This document shows positions 34,512 through 47,538 of a stretch of 64,000 bases of DNA, piece by piece. The first letter of the stretch is position 1; every line of letters begins with the position of its first letter. The notes below the pieces were generated by a model. It saw only the letters and a program-made list of their open reading frames with translations, was not told where the DNA came from and searched no databases. The DNA comes from Artocarpus heterophyllus. Lineage: Eukaryota; Streptophyta; Magnoliopsida; Rosales; Moraceae. The stretch is taken from the NCBI GenBank assembly GCA_025403435.1, contig JAJQZP010000049.1, positions 253,487 through 317,486 on the forward strand, in the 5' to 3' direction. The translations under genes were made by a program, and so were the position numbers.

Positions 34512-37500
34512 TTAGAATAAATGCGGATACATAATTTTCATGTTATCTTCACGTTCCCATGTAGCTTCTTTAACTTGCTGATTTTGCCATGATACCTTGA
34601 CCAATGGAATTTCCTTATTCCTCAAGGTCTTGGTTTTCTGATCGAGTATCTTCGTTGGCTTTTCTTCATAACTTAAATCCTCTCGTATCTCGATCACTTG
34701 TGGCTCAATCACTTGCGTAGGGTCCGGAACATACTTCTTGAGCATGGAGACATGAAATACATCGTGCATTGTAGACATTTCAGAAGGCAACTTCAGTTGA
34801 TAAGCTACTTTGCCTATTCGTTTAACAACTTCATAAGGACCGATGAATCTTGGGCTTAACTTGCTTTTCTTCCCAAACCTCATAACTCCTTTTATTGGTG
34901 CAACTTTCAAAAACACATATTCACCTACAGCGAACTCTAAAGGTCTTCTTCTTTTGTCAGCATAACTCTTTTGACGGCTTTGAGCGGTCTCTATCCTTCT
35001 TCTTATCAACTTTATCATCTCAGATGTTTCATTCACAAAGTCGGTTCTTTCAGCATCTACGCTTTCCATCAATTTCTTTTCACCAGCTTCATGCCAACAT
35101 ATAGGCGACCTGTATTTTCGTCCATACAGCGCTTCATATGGTGCCATTCCAATTGTCGCTTGATAGCTGTTGTTATAAGCAAACTCTGCTAACGGCAACA
35201 TTTTACACCAGCTGGTCTTAAAATCGAGAGAACATGCCCGTAACATATCTTCTAGAATCAAGTTTGTTCTCTCTGTTTGGTCGTCAGTCTGAGGATGAAA
35301 AGCTGTGCTGAAATGAAGCTTGGTTCCCATCGCAGTCTGGACACTCTTCCAAAACTTAGATGTGAACCTGCCATCACGATCTGAGATAATTGACTTGGGA
35401 ATCCCATGAAGTCATACAATCTCCTTAACGTAGAGTTCCGCTAGCCGTTCCATAGAGTAAGTGATCTTGATAGGAATGAAATGCGCCATCTTCGTCAGCC
35501 GATCCACAACTACCCAAATTACATCAGAACCGTTTGTAGTTCTGGGTAAACCGGTAATGAAATCCATTGCTATTTCTTCCTATTTCCATTTCGGTATTTG
35601 GATAGATTGCAGTTCACCACCAGGTCTCTGGTGTTCAGCCTTTACTTGCTGACATTTCATACACTTCTTTACATACTTTGCAACATCACGTTTCATTCCA
35701 AACCACCAGAAGTTACCCTTTAGATCATTATACATCTTTGTTGCACCTGGATGAATAGAGTAAGGAGTGTCATGAATTTCTGCCAAGATCCCTTCTCTTA
35801 CATCATCAATGTTGGGAACACATAAATGGTCCTTAAGGTACAAAGTTCAATCATCCGCAACACGAAACTCTTGACATTTTCCCTCTTTCATTTCTTGCTT
35901 GATTCTTACAAGGCTTACGTCGTCATCTTGCTTACTCCGAATTTCATCATACATTGTCAGACCAAGAGAGAGTGCTGATAGCTGGCCTGCTATAAGTTCT
36001 AAACCAAAGTCTAGAATTTCCTTCCTTAGAGGTGGAGACATTGCTTGTATAGACATCAACGTGGCAACTGACTTCCTACTTAAAGCATCAGCTACTCGGT
36101 TAGCTTTACCACGGTGATAAAGGATTTCACAATCATAATCCTTCACCAACTCTAGCCATCTTCGTTGTCTCATATTCAGGTCTCTTTGCATGAAGAAGTA
36201 CTTCAGACTTTGATGATCGGTGAAGATCTTGCATTGGACTCCATACAAATAGTGTCTCCATATCTTCAATGCAAAAACAACTGCTGCTAACTCGAGATCA
36301 TGAGTAGGATAGTTCTTTTCGTAGTCTTTTAGTTGTCTTGAAGCATAAGCAATCACCTTTTCATTTTGCATTAGTACAGCTCCTAGGCCCATCTTGGATG
36401 CATCACTGTAGATTACGAACCCATCATTTCCCTTAGGAATTCCCAATACTGGAGCCGTCATTAATCTTTTCTTCAGTTCTTGAAAGCTCTTTTCACATGC
36501 ATCCGTCCATTCATAATTCTTTCCCTTGCGAGTTAAGTTTATGAGTGGAGCTGCTATCTTGGAAAAATCTTCTACGAATCTTCAATAGTAACCTGCTAAA
36601 CCCAAGAAGCTCCTTATTTCGCTTGCATTCATTGGTTGCTTCCAATTGAGTACAGCTTCTACTTTAGCAGGGTCCACCATGATCCCATCCTTTGAAATAA
36701 CATGCCCCAGAAATGACACTTTATCAAGCCAAAACTCGCATTTAGAGAATTTAGCATATAGCTGGTGTCTTCTCAAAGTCTCCAGCACAATCCTTAAATG
36801 CTCCTCATGTTCTTCTTGATTCTTAGAGTAGACAAGAATATCATTGATAAATACAACAACAAATTTATCAAGGAAATCCTTGAATACCCTGTTCATCAAA
36901 TCCATAAAGGCAGCAGGTGCATTCGTCAGACCGAAAGGCATAACCACAAATTCATGGTGACCATACCTCGACCTAAAAGCATTCTTGGGGATATCTCCTT
37001 CTTTGATCTTCAACTGGTGATACCTTGATCGTAGATCAATCTTTGAGAACACCGATGCACCCTTGAGCTGATCAAACAAATCATCAATTCGAGGCAACGG
37101 ATACTTGTTCTTGATCGTCACCTTGTTCAGCTCTCTATAGTCGATGCAGAGTCTCATAGTGCCATCCTTCTTCTTCACAAATAAAACTGGAGCACCCCAT
37201 GGTGAATGACTTGGCTTGATAAATCCTTTGTCAAGTAGCTCCTTCAATTGCGTGTGAAGCTCTTTTAATTCTACCGGGGCCATTCTATAAGGAGCTTTAG
37301 AGATTGGTTCGGTGCCTGGAGCAAGCTCAATCTCGAATTCAACTTCTCTTTCTGGCGGTAGACTCGTTAGTTTATCAGGAAACACATCTTCATATTCATG
37401 AACAACATGTACATCTTCTATTCTTGTCTTTCCTTCTTGGCTTTTGTCTACAACATTCGCCAGATAGCCCATGTAGCCACTTGCCAGAAGCTTCCTTGCT

Positions 37501-39151
37501 TTCATTGCCGATAGAAACATGTGGGGTTTCTTTCTGGTCTCGCCAACATAAATAAATTACTGATCACCTTCAGGATGGAAGATCACCTTTCGTTTCCAAC
37601 ATTCGATTGCGGCATTATACTTGCTTAGGAAATCCATCCCAAGAATCATGTCGTAGTCATGCATGTCGATCACAATGAGGTCGACGAAAAGTTCCCTATT
37701 GGAAATCCATAGGGGTACTGCATGCAAACAGTGCGTGGATAATATCACTTCCCCGGAGGGTAGTGTCGTAGTGAATCCCTGTCTCATTGGCTCTAAACGA
37801 ACCCCTAACTTCTTAGCATATGACATAGACACAAAAGAATGCGTGGCACCTGTATCAAAAAGAACATAAACATCATTAGACAAGCTCGTTATCTGACCTG
37901 TGACCACATTGGAGGCTTCTGCAGCCACTTGTTCTTTCGTCATGGCATAGATTCGGGCGTTGGACGGTGGGGCTTCAAGTCTCCCTTGACTAATTAGTGG
38001 CCCTTCAAGGGAGGCTTGCATCTGATGCAGCTGGGCTTGAGGAGGAGCTCTTTGCAACGGGGCATTAGCATTCATCAGCTTGGGGCAATTCTTTACGAAA
38101 TGGTCTTCACGCCCACATATGAAACACTGGTTTATCCCCAATCGGCATTCCCTTGGATGCTTCTTTCCACATTTAGCACATGGTTGGAATCGCCTATCAT
38201 TGTTGTTGCGCTGTCCATCATTGTGCCTTTTATTGTCTTGGCCCTACTGTTGTTGAGGATTGCCCTTCCTCTTATTGTTCCTCCAGTTCTAGTTGTTGTT
38301 GTTGCTGTTGTTGTTGTTGTTGTTCCTATGGGGAGGGCGGTTCTGGTTGCCTGTATTGTTGGCCTGTTAGTTAGGCTGAGGCTGGTTCCTTCTTAACTTG
38401 GACAAGTGAAACTCAGCACGTTGGGCTCTCATAACGACCTGTTCTTGAGTCCTTGGCGAACTTGCCCCATCAAAAATGGCAGCGGTGTCCGATCTAAAGG
38501 CTCTGATCAACCTTCTGACCCTTTCACCTTCGTCCATAACCATCCCTGGGCATAGACGAGCAAGCTGGTCAAACTTTGCACCACATCAGTGACTGTCATA
38601 TCCCCCTAGCGTAAGCTTTCGAACTCCTCATAATGTTTCCTTGTAACATTCATATGGAAGAACTTCATGTTGAACTCGTGAACAAAGTCAGCCCATAACA
38701 TCTCTTCAACATTCCTGCTCTGTTTGATGCCATCCCACCAAATTCTAGCCTCCATAGTAAGGCAGTACGAGGCACAGAGGACCTTTTCGTTATCCGTGAA
38801 ATCCATGAGTCTCAGAGTGGCTTCGATCGTCTTTAACCATCCCTGAGCGACTAATGGGTCCTTTTAACCCTCAAATTCAGCTGGCTTGACTCTCTTCCAT
38901 CTGACCAGAAGAGGTTCCTGATAAGCTGCTCTTGGTTCAACAGCAGGAGCTGGGACTTCATTTACTTGTGCTTGTGGCTGCGGAGGAGGAGGAGGCACAT
39001 CATTGCCTCGTGGTTCACCACTCTGGCCATTGGCCCTTAATGCAGCTATTTCCCTTCTTTGATTCTCCAACTGCCTTTGCAGTTCAGCGATCATCGTCAT
39101 AAGTCTCTCGTTAGTTTGGGTGCGGGTCTGCATTCTTCTATGGCCGTCCAT
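34512..39151 (-). pseudogene. A2 gag-pol polyprotein, broken
   Basis: Same layout as A1: Gag starting MDGHRRMQTRTQ at 39151, zinc knuckles near 38100-38180, protease DTGATHS near 37850, RT, RNase H, integrase and a chromodomain-like end (KEATWERED), stop at 34512-34514. A one-base loss near 38581 (in the VVTKFDQ segment) shifts the frame. Stops include 38864-38866, 38367-38369, 38289-38291 and 38244-38246 in gag, and others before 37557, 36582, 35847 and 35580. The RT motif reads FIND, not FIDD (Asn codon at 36843-36845), so a metal-binding Asp is lost. From 35330 to 34512 the integrase end is still open. Confidence 0.92.
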
Positions 39152-39161
39152 TGTAAATTTC

Positions 39162-39292
39162 CTAAAATAATTAGGACTTAGAAATAATCTTCCATTTATG
39201 AGACAGGTTTTCACTACCATATCATTAATCATTCAAACCTTAATCTTATCATCATACTTGGAACAATACATCTAACTTAATATCATACTTAC
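39162..39292 (-). other. Possible leader intron of A2
   Basis: Minus-strand GTAAGT (39292-39287) and TTATTTTAG (ending 39162), 131 bases, the same place as 703-840 in A1. Confidence 0.4.
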
Positions 39293-39345
39293 TTGGAGGA
39301 CTTGGATTGACGTGTGGCGATATGAATTGTAATCGAAAGATTTCG

Positions 39346-39356
39346 CTTTGATACCA
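39346..39356 (-). other. Primer binding site of A2
   Basis: Minus-strand TGGTATCAAAG, one change from the A1 site, 5 bases from the LTR. Confidence 0.8.
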
Positions 39357-39710
39357 AAGCCTGAAACGTTCCTTAATTCGGACGTCATAGATGTCATTAC
39401 ATACTTACGTTCGTACATGCATAAACTTTAAACTTATAAATAATATCAAACTCTATCGTTACTATTGATTTTAAAAGTACTTAAACTTACATTACCAGGA
39501 TCCATTCATACGTTTTTTTTTTAACTTAACGTTGTTTTGAAAATCGTAGTTTATTTTATTCCATAACATAATTTATTCATTTATACTTTAAATTAATCAT
39601 GAACTTATATTAATAAAATAGATATACCAAGTTGTAAAATCAGGACTTATAAAAATATCACAACATATCACTTTAAACATCAAATCGATTAAAACTGACT
39701 TACTCCCACA

Positions 39711-39906
39711 GTTCGGCAGGCTAGACTTGGGACTTCGGCATGCCGATCATCATCGGCAGGCCGGTGTTCCCTCTACGGACAGGCCAGCAGAGGCTTCGCA
39801 ATACGGATTGAAAATTTATCCATGTTCGGCAGGCTAAAAAATTCAATCAGCAGGCCGAACTTCTGGTCTTCGGCAGGCCGGCCAAAGAGTTCGGCAGGCT
39901 GTCCGA
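39711..39906 (-). repeat. Palindromic-motif cluster, A2 5' LTR, downstream
   Basis: Well-kept copies such as TTCGGCAGGCCGGCC, AG-centred on the plus strand and therefore CT-centred in the sense of the element. Confidence 0.8.
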
Positions 39907-41841
39907 GACCAAATTCCTTTTGAAAACTTTAACTTAAAACGTACAAACTTTACGTAAAATATAGCGAAAGTTCATAATTCATTGAAAAATGATAAAATAA
40001 CTTATAAAACCATAATATAAGTATTCTTAAAACTTAACATAAAATATATGTTCGAATTATATAACTTAATTAAATCATGAAAAATCATTCTTCTTGGCGT
40101 GCTTCCGGTTACAATTCATCGTTCATGTTGCTCACACGCCTTCCCATGTCCTCCACCTAGTCCATGATTCTCTTACCCTTATCTGCAACATGACATATAA
40201 AACATGATTAAGCTAATGCTTAGTAAGTACATATATTCTCACAATTTAAAACATTTCATAAACGTCATCATCATCATCATTGTCATCATATCATAAAAGT
40301 GCCTTAAGCACAATTTCATAGAGCATATCTTTCATAATGTTGACCATTTTAAAAACTTAATCCATTTATATCTTAAGGGCCCAAGTGTTGCACCATAACA
40401 TCATCATAGGCGTGCCGTCATGAGAGAAGAAGGGTAGCTAATCCCAAACCAAACATGACATCATAACATAACATTTCATAACATTGGGTGTGCAACACTT
40501 ATTAGGTGATACATATATACATATTTTTCATACTTTGAAACATGTCATCATCATACATGCATATCTTTAAAATCATGAAAAATCATCATGAATATCCTTG
40601 TAAACATATCATCAAACCTTGAAAAAGGTGTCATGTTGCAGGTGAGAATGTACTTACCTTATCGTTAGCTTACTTAACCTTAATGTGATTTGGTGACAGC
40701 GCCGCGGTCTCGTAGTGCTCGTTCCTTGAGTGTTCATGCCATTTTCCATTTTAAAGACGCAATACATTAATATGTATCATAAAACATCCATGCATATACA
40801 TTCATTCATATACATTCATCTCATAATATACTCATGTATACATTCATCACATTTCAAACATATCCCATAATCATCATATTATCATGCATAAAATCATTTT
40901 ATTATCATAAAATCATGTAAATACATAAAACGTTTAATAAAACGAAAATCCCAAAAACAACATTATCAAAACATTTCATAATTATAAAATACATTCATCT
41001 TACATACTCATACATATGCATATTTTAACAACTTTTCATGAAAACATCATATTTACCCCTTGAATGAACATTACATTTTATACATCAAAATTAAACAGTA
41101 ACATTACTGTGAAGGGTAGAAGACAGAAATATCCATTTTTCATAAAACTACCAAAAAGATGTGAATCGTGAAGAAACATCACACATAACATTCATGAGCA
41201 TCATAATAAAAACACAAAACAAAATACAATACCTAGAGAGGACATTGTAGACGATTTTGAGGAGGAGAATATCTTTTTAAAAAAAACACAAGGAAAACTG
41301 AGTTCTTACCTTGAAATTTCTTCCCAAAACTCTTGATTTCACCAACAAACTTAAAAATTTTCTTTCAAATTTTATTTAGAAAATTTTCATGAGAGAGAGA
41401 AAAGGAACTCGTGGAGAAGATAAGAGGAAGATAGGGAAATCAGAAAATGTCTCAGAGTTTTTGAGAGAGAGAATGCGTGATAAGGAGAGAAAATATTAAA
41501 AGAAGAAACGTTAAAATTTTTAACGTAATAAACACCATTGATGGGAATTCAATTCCCTTCATTAAGTCAGAAATTTTCTGACTGTTAAGGGCTATTGGCG
41601 TGGAAGGAAAGAAGAGAAAGAAAAGGAAACCACAACACATCATCAATCTTTCCATGTTTTGCCCATTTAAAATTGGAAACCATTTAATTTGACACAAATC
41701 AATGCAAGTCAAACCCTTTAATTTCCTTAACTAATAAAAACATTCCATTATTACACCAATTAATCACATTAATTCATCCAATTATCGTAATTAACTCAGC
41801 CATAACTCTGGAGAGATTTCTGCTGACTGCTCGTCAGCCAT

Positions 41842-41927
41842 GTTCGGCCTGCCGGTGGGGTTCTTCGGCCTGCCGTTCTCGGGCAGTCATTTCGGCCTAC
41901 CGATCTTAAAAGTTTGGCCTGTCGATC
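41842..41927 (-). repeat. Palindromic-motif cluster, A2 5' LTR, upstream (shortened)
   Basis: Four copies where the other LTR has more; 44 bases are missing and both break points are in motif copies. Confidence 0.8.
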
Positions 41928-42175
41928 TGTCATTAAATGTCATAACATAAAACATTCATACATCATTGCATCATAAATAATCATATATTTAAAATTTCAC
42001 ATGAACACTAGAGCACAACAGTTCCATGCGATCGTCACCTGTCATAAAACTTGACATAAAAAGTTAGTAACATGCACATCACGTATCATAACATATAACG
42101 TTATTTATTATTAACATTCCTTATCAACGTTACTAACTTAACGTGGTTCGTTACATAAAATAGGCGGGCGTTACA

Positions 42176-42180
42176 GATTT
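42176..42180. other. Target-site duplication GATTT (right) of A2
   Basis: Perfect match to 31616-31620. Confidence 0.9.
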
Positions 42181-42980
42181 TAACATGTTTTTCTCAAATC
42201 CCAAACATAGAAAACAATCATAGATGATAGAAAAACATAATAGAACAATTTTGGACTCATTTAAACAAGATTTAAACACAAAAATCCCAAAAAATCCAAA
42301 AATGGAAGAAAATGAGGAAAAATGAAAAATCTTGAATCATATCTGTTTTTCTTCAATCCAAGCTTAGATTCTAGGTGTTCTAAGTTCCTTTAACTCAAAT
42401 CAAGGGTTTTCTAAGCTCAAACAAACTTAGGTTTCAAAAATGCATGAAAATTGAAAATTTAGAAAAAGTTTAGAAATTTCAAAATTAACCTCGAATCGAA
42501 GCTTTAAATCCACGTTCTTGGTTGCCAAATCACATCCCCGAGCTTCCTACTCGCTAACCCGACACTTGGATTCAAATTTTTGTTTCAAAAATTTGAAAGA
42601 GAAATGAGAGAGAATGAGAGAAACCGAGAGAGAGAGTCACGGGTGGGAGAGAGAGAGAGTGTGTGAGAGTGGGCCAAAGAGAGGGGGAGAAGAGAGAATA
42701 AATAGAGAGAAATGGTGGGCGGTTTTACTGTACGAAAACCATGTGCCGCCCATGGTTTTGTAAAACCAAATATATTTGACATTTTATAAATTGTTGTATC
42801 TTAAAACTCAAAATAACATTTTAAAACAATAAGAAATCATTAGAAATTATTGAAATAAGGGAAATAACTTTAAACCCAAAATGTCATTAAATAACCAAAT
42901 TAAGTTTAGAATATTCATTATGGCACACTAATCCACCATTTTACATTACAATAACATTAAATAAATTTCAGGGCATTACA

Positions 42981-42985
42981 ATTTA
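42981..42985. other. Target-site duplication ATTTA (right) of solo LTR B3
   Basis: Perfect match to 30250-30254. Confidence 0.88.
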
Positions 42986-45963
42986 GCTGACCGAAATAGT
43001 AAAGTTCTAATCTCTAAGAAAAAGTTAAGGAATCAATATCGTTATTCTAGTGTTAAATAAATTAGGTGTTATTTGAAGTCGCATCAAATTTGTCAAATCA
43101 AATGATTTGAAAGTTCGAATCCGAATGACTTGGAATAACTGACATTGTCAGAACTTGACATTGTAATAAGTTTGGAATAATTGACATCAGTAAACCATTA
43201 ACTAGTTTAGTTTTCACTTGGCTAAGGTTTAATTGAGAAATATCTAAGCTCATTGAAGGATTTAAAAGTTTTAACGATGTCATTTCAAAAGGCTTTAATA
43301 ATTGGTTAAACTACGCCTTCTTTAAACTCATCCATTTAGATGATTTTTTAAGGTAGAGATGTATTTCACAGCATGTTCAAAAAAAAAAAAAAAACATAAC
43401 ATCAAGTGATCAATAAACAACTTCGAACATTTTAATCTTCCACAAGTTAACTAATTATTACCTTCATCCAACCTTATATAAAGTTTTTTGTCAGTTAAGC
43501 TTAAATTGGATACACTTCATTAAAGAACTTAAAAGTTTCAGTCTCGCACAAGTTCAAAATGATGGGTAGTGTATTTTAAAGGTGAACAAATTAAAAGCTT
43601 ATCCACAAAAATCGTTCAACTCGAACCATGCCGAGTTCTATAGTGTAGTTTATTATTACGACTTTATTTTGAGTCCAGTTAATTAATATTCAGTCGGCAA
43701 TGCTATTTAATGTGTATGGTTGGAGAATTTTCAAAATCTTAATTAATCAAACTTGGATCTCTTTTCTAATTTGATTTTTTAAATGGTATTTAACTAATCA
43801 TATTATGTCACATTATTGAAAATTTTAAAATTGGTTGTTATGTAACTTTTTTATGCTTTAACATTTAGTGTTATGATAGATTCCTTTAAAGCATAGATTC
43901 CTTTAAAATTGGATCTCTTTTAAAATTGATGTTTTATAAAGGATATATTTATAAATAAATAAATAATGAATTTATTCATTATATCTGTGTGTATGTATTT
44001 TGTATATTTTATGAATATAAATTAGATTTCATAATTATCCACGTGACTTTAAAAATTGTATATAAGTGTTATACACAAGAGGATAATATTTAAGGATGAT
44101 AGTTAAAATGATTAGTAACATATAATGAATTATTCAATTAAAGTAAAGAATTTTTAATCGAGTGTTATTGATGCAAGATACTTCCATTACGAATGGAATG
44201 GTCTTATCTGAACTGATAATGTACTAAATCATTAAATGAGTGCATTATACATACTGAGATTATGTAGGACCGGGACATGATGTAATATGAATGGCTGATA
44301 ATTTCGTTAAATATAGCAAATTCTAATCATATCAACCGAGAGTCATATATAAGCGATGAGACTGTAAAAATGCATATTTTTTAAGGTTAAATATTATTAT
44401 TTTACATTAACATTTCTCTTTAAATCCTCTAATTAATAGCATTTTGTGTTAAGTGGTATCTTTCTGTCTTAGTGTATAAACATGTCTAATAATATATTAT
44501 AGTATGCTTTAATGTTTAATAATATTTTTGGTAATTTTTAAAGTCGTTTTGGTATGTTAAATATGTGTTTAATTTGTAAATAATGAAAACAGTAAAAATA
44601 ATATTGTGTGATTTTATTTTGAGTCTTAAAGTATTTGTAAATAATTTTAAGTTTGTACATATGTTCTGTAATATTTTTAGTAATTTGTAAAAATATTTCC
44701 AAGACTTAAAAATCATATCTATGTCAAACTGAAAGAAACTGAAATTTAGGAAGTTTGTAATTATTTTTGTATGTTTAATTGTAAAATAAATATTTATAAA
44801 ATCAATGTAAATATTTTGTTTGTAAAATAATTAATTTTAGTTTATTTATTTTATTTTAGATTTAAAATATGGAGGAAAAATGGAGCCAAACGGGCAAAAA
44901 AGGACTTCAAATGCACAATAAATCAAAAAGAAATTGAATTTTCAAAAAAAAAAAAGGATACATGGCACATCTTAGGCTGTCCGATCAAGATGCCAATTCA
45001 ATCTAGTCCATTGGATCACCTACCGTGTGTCAAGGGAATCTTCAAAAGTGTCTCGGATTCGGTATAAACTAGTTCACGTGCACTCGCTTCAGCAACCATA
45101 AGATCCGCACTTTGACTCATCTAATAGTCTGAAGACTTGCGTTTACTTCTCTTTGCATAGACTTGATCTTAGCCATAGCTTTAGTCTTCAGTCAACAATC
45201 TAGGGGCTGAGATGCGTTCGTCCTATACTAGAGCCGCACCGGTTTTGAAGTAAAACACGCACAATGAAGAATACGGATATGCACGGAGAATGGAAAAAAA
45301 AAATTTCTTCTAAATGCATCCTGATTTGGTTGCAGCTGAATTAAATAAAAAATACAAATAAAAATAAAAAATAAATATATATTAGAAATATTAAAAAATT
45401 AATAAGAAATATATGAATAGTAATATTTTTCCCTTATAAATACCAAGCCCCATCCCCCTTACCTCCCACAGTCCTTTGGCCACGTTTTGCCTCTTTTCAA
45501 CTATTGAGTCTCTGACTCATACCTCCTTTTGGGAGGAGATGCTATTAGAGCATCCCCCAATCCCATTTTTAATATTAAAAAATACCTAAATTAGTGTAAA
45601 AAGTTTGATTAGATAGAAGGATGATCTAGTCTGCATAGTACTCTGGTATGAATTTTAATTCTATATCTACTTTGTAATGTTTTGATTTTTATGAAATAAA
45701 TTATACTTTCAAGTTTTTAATAATTATTGTTAATGTTGTTGTGTACCCATTTTTACATACATTCAGTCATGTTTTGTTTATTTAATTTAATTGTATTTTT
45801 AATATTAATAAAAATGAAATAATGTTTAATTTTATGGAATGCCTTTTATTGCAATATGACTTGTTATGTAAATATAGTAATTTTAATTTGTTGTTATCTT
45901 TTCTATCTCAAAATTATTTTAATTATAATTGTAGTGATAGCAGTTATAATTTTCTTTGCTAGG
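42986..45963. other. AT-rich intergenic region
   Basis: Begins with a decayed repeat (to about 43560) sharing GATTT-AAAGTT-GAATCC-type units with 30040-30250. The middle is AT-rich without coding potential. From 44870 to 45560 base composition rises; TTATAAATACC at about 45436 looks like a TATA box followed by a C-rich leader, possibly the promoter part of a decayed transposable element. No protein is recognisable. Confidence 0.45.
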
Positions 45964-46390
45964 CACCAAATTATTAGTAAGAGATGATTATTTTGTTACT
46001 TTTTATAGGAAAACCTTTACTGTATTGTAGCTTGCTTTATTGTCGCTTTAGGTTGACTTATAGAAATAGTAAATGTGCTTGCAATTAGTGGAAGAAGATA
46101 TAATAATAGTGTATTTGGCAGGATGATTAGAATTATTGGTTAGAACTGTTTTTGCTATAGCATGTGAGAGCTTTACATAGTTAGTGCACCAAATCATTAG
46201 TGAGAGATGATTATTTTGTTACTTTTTATAGGAAAACCTTTACTGTATTGTAGCTTGCTTTATTGTCGCTTTAGGTTGACTTATAGAAATAGTAAATGTG
46301 CTTGCAATTAATGGAAAAAGATATAATAATAGTGTGTTTGGCAGGATGGTTAGAACTGTTTTTACTATAGCATGTGAGAGCTTTACATTG
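45964..46390. repeat. 223-bp tandem duplication, partly inside a small inverted-repeat element
   Basis: Copy 1 is 45964-46186; copy 2 starts at 46187 and matches to about 46390. Both contain TTTTTATAGGAAAACC, TTGTCGCTTTAGGTTGAC and the left half of the element that ends at 46477. Confidence 0.85.
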
Positions 46391-46477
46391 TAGCAATTTT
46401 TTATTATTATTGTAGCATGTGAGAGCTTTACACTATTCATAACTGAGAAAATAGTTTAAACCACAACTGCCAAACAC
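46334..46477. mobile_element. Small terminal-inverted-repeat element (MITE), 144 bp
   Basis: GTGTTTGGCAG at 46334-46344 and its exact reverse complement CTGCCAAACAC at 46467-46477. Internal GTAGCATGTGAGAGC units. No clear target duplication, so the superfamily is unknown. Confidence 0.65.
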
Positions 46478-47014
46478 TTTGTAAATCAAATGCTCTAAAT
46501 AATTATTATTTAGTATTAAAATTCTATTTAGTTTCGAAACATATAAGAGATTCTCGATGCTTCACTATTTAAATTTTATGTTTTAAAATCTTATTTTAAA
46601 ATTCTAAAAAATATTTGTTTTCTTTTAAGTTTTGCTTTGAAAAATCCCCTTCCACTTTAAACTAAAACTTTTCAATCTTTCAAAAACCCACTTCCTTGTG
46701 AATACGACAATCTTTCTATACTACAAATTTCCACATTTAAGGAAATATTTTGGGCGATACACAATAAGATGATTTTAATTCTGAGATATTAGTAGACTTC
46801 TATTTATGAATTTATGTCCTTTAATTTATTTGGTACATATATGAAAATCTAATGCTTTTCCTTATATTTTAGAGACATAATAAGGTAAGTTGTTTGGGAA
46901 TGTTAATACCACAAGATGAAATTTATTCCTTCTCTATAGAGGATTAGATAAATAATTTTCTTGGGTATTGATTCAAAGCTTGAATAATAAGAGCGTTCAA
47001 TTTGTGATTAATCT

Positions 47015-47184
47015 GGTGTTTGAAAAGGTGGTGGAAACCATTTATTAGAACCACTTTTACTGTATCATGTGAAGCTTTATACTATAGCAATTTTTTTATT
47101 GTTACTGTAGCATGTGAGAGCTTTATACTATTCATAACTGAGTTTGTGGTGGGGACCGTGGTTCCCACCACTCACCTAAACACC
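47015..47184. mobile_element. Second MITE-like element, related inside
   Basis: Ends are GGTGTTTG and, at the right, CTAAACACC; an imperfect inverted repeat of about 26 bp also includes GGTGGTGG...AACCA. The middle shares GTAGCATGTGAGAGC and CTATTCATAACTGAG with the element at 46334. Confidence 0.6.
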
Positions 47185-47335
47185 ACATAAGTTTATGAAT
47201 TTATTTTTCATTAGAGAATCAATAGCACTCAAGGATAACGAAGTAGTTATAGATGTTAACAAATTTTATCTAGCTCTAATTATAGATTATTTATGGATGA
47301 TCAATTTAAATGCAATGGCTATGCCAAATGGACTA

Positions 47336-47538
47336 ATCTAAGAAATGAGTAATTTAATATCTATAATTTCAAAAGTGCAATTCCAAATACTTAGTAGAGT
47401 TATATTAGAATTAATAAAAGAGTAATATATTAACTATACTATCTAAGAAATGAGTAATTTAATATCTATAATTTCAAGAGTGCAATTCCAAATACTTAGT
47501 AGAGTTGTATTAGAATTAATAAAAGAGTAATATATTAT
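47336..47538. repeat. 105-bp tandem duplication
   Basis: Copy 1 is 47336-47440 and copy 2 runs from 47441 to about 47538, with very few differences (AAAAGTGC/AAGAGTGC, GTTATATT/GTTGTATT). Confidence 0.88.

Larger units (their letters stand above)
31621..42175 (-). mobile_element. LTR retrotransposon A2, complete, family A
   Basis: 10,555 bp with two LTRs (2855 and 2814 bp), primer site, gag-pol and polypurine tract, and GATTT duplications. It is the same family as A1 in opposite orientation. The coding region is broken and the RT active-site motif is altered, so it is not autonomous. Confidence 0.94.
39362..42175 (-). repeat. 5' LTR of A2
   Basis: Runs on the minus strand from TGTAACGCCCGCC (ending at 42175) to AACGTTTCA (39362). 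It is collinear with 31621-34475 except for a 44-base loss and an 18-base presence in the motif clusters and a short loss near 40580. Confidence 0.92.
30255..42980 (-). mobile_element. Solo family-B LTR (B3), split by A2
   Basis: 30255-31620 and 42181-42980 together form one B LTR of about 2.17 kb, with ends TGTCACGCCC and GGGCATTACA and the ATTTA duplication outside. The join is proven by the GATTT duplication of A2. No internal region exists, so the original element was reduced to a solo LTR. Confidence 0.9.
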
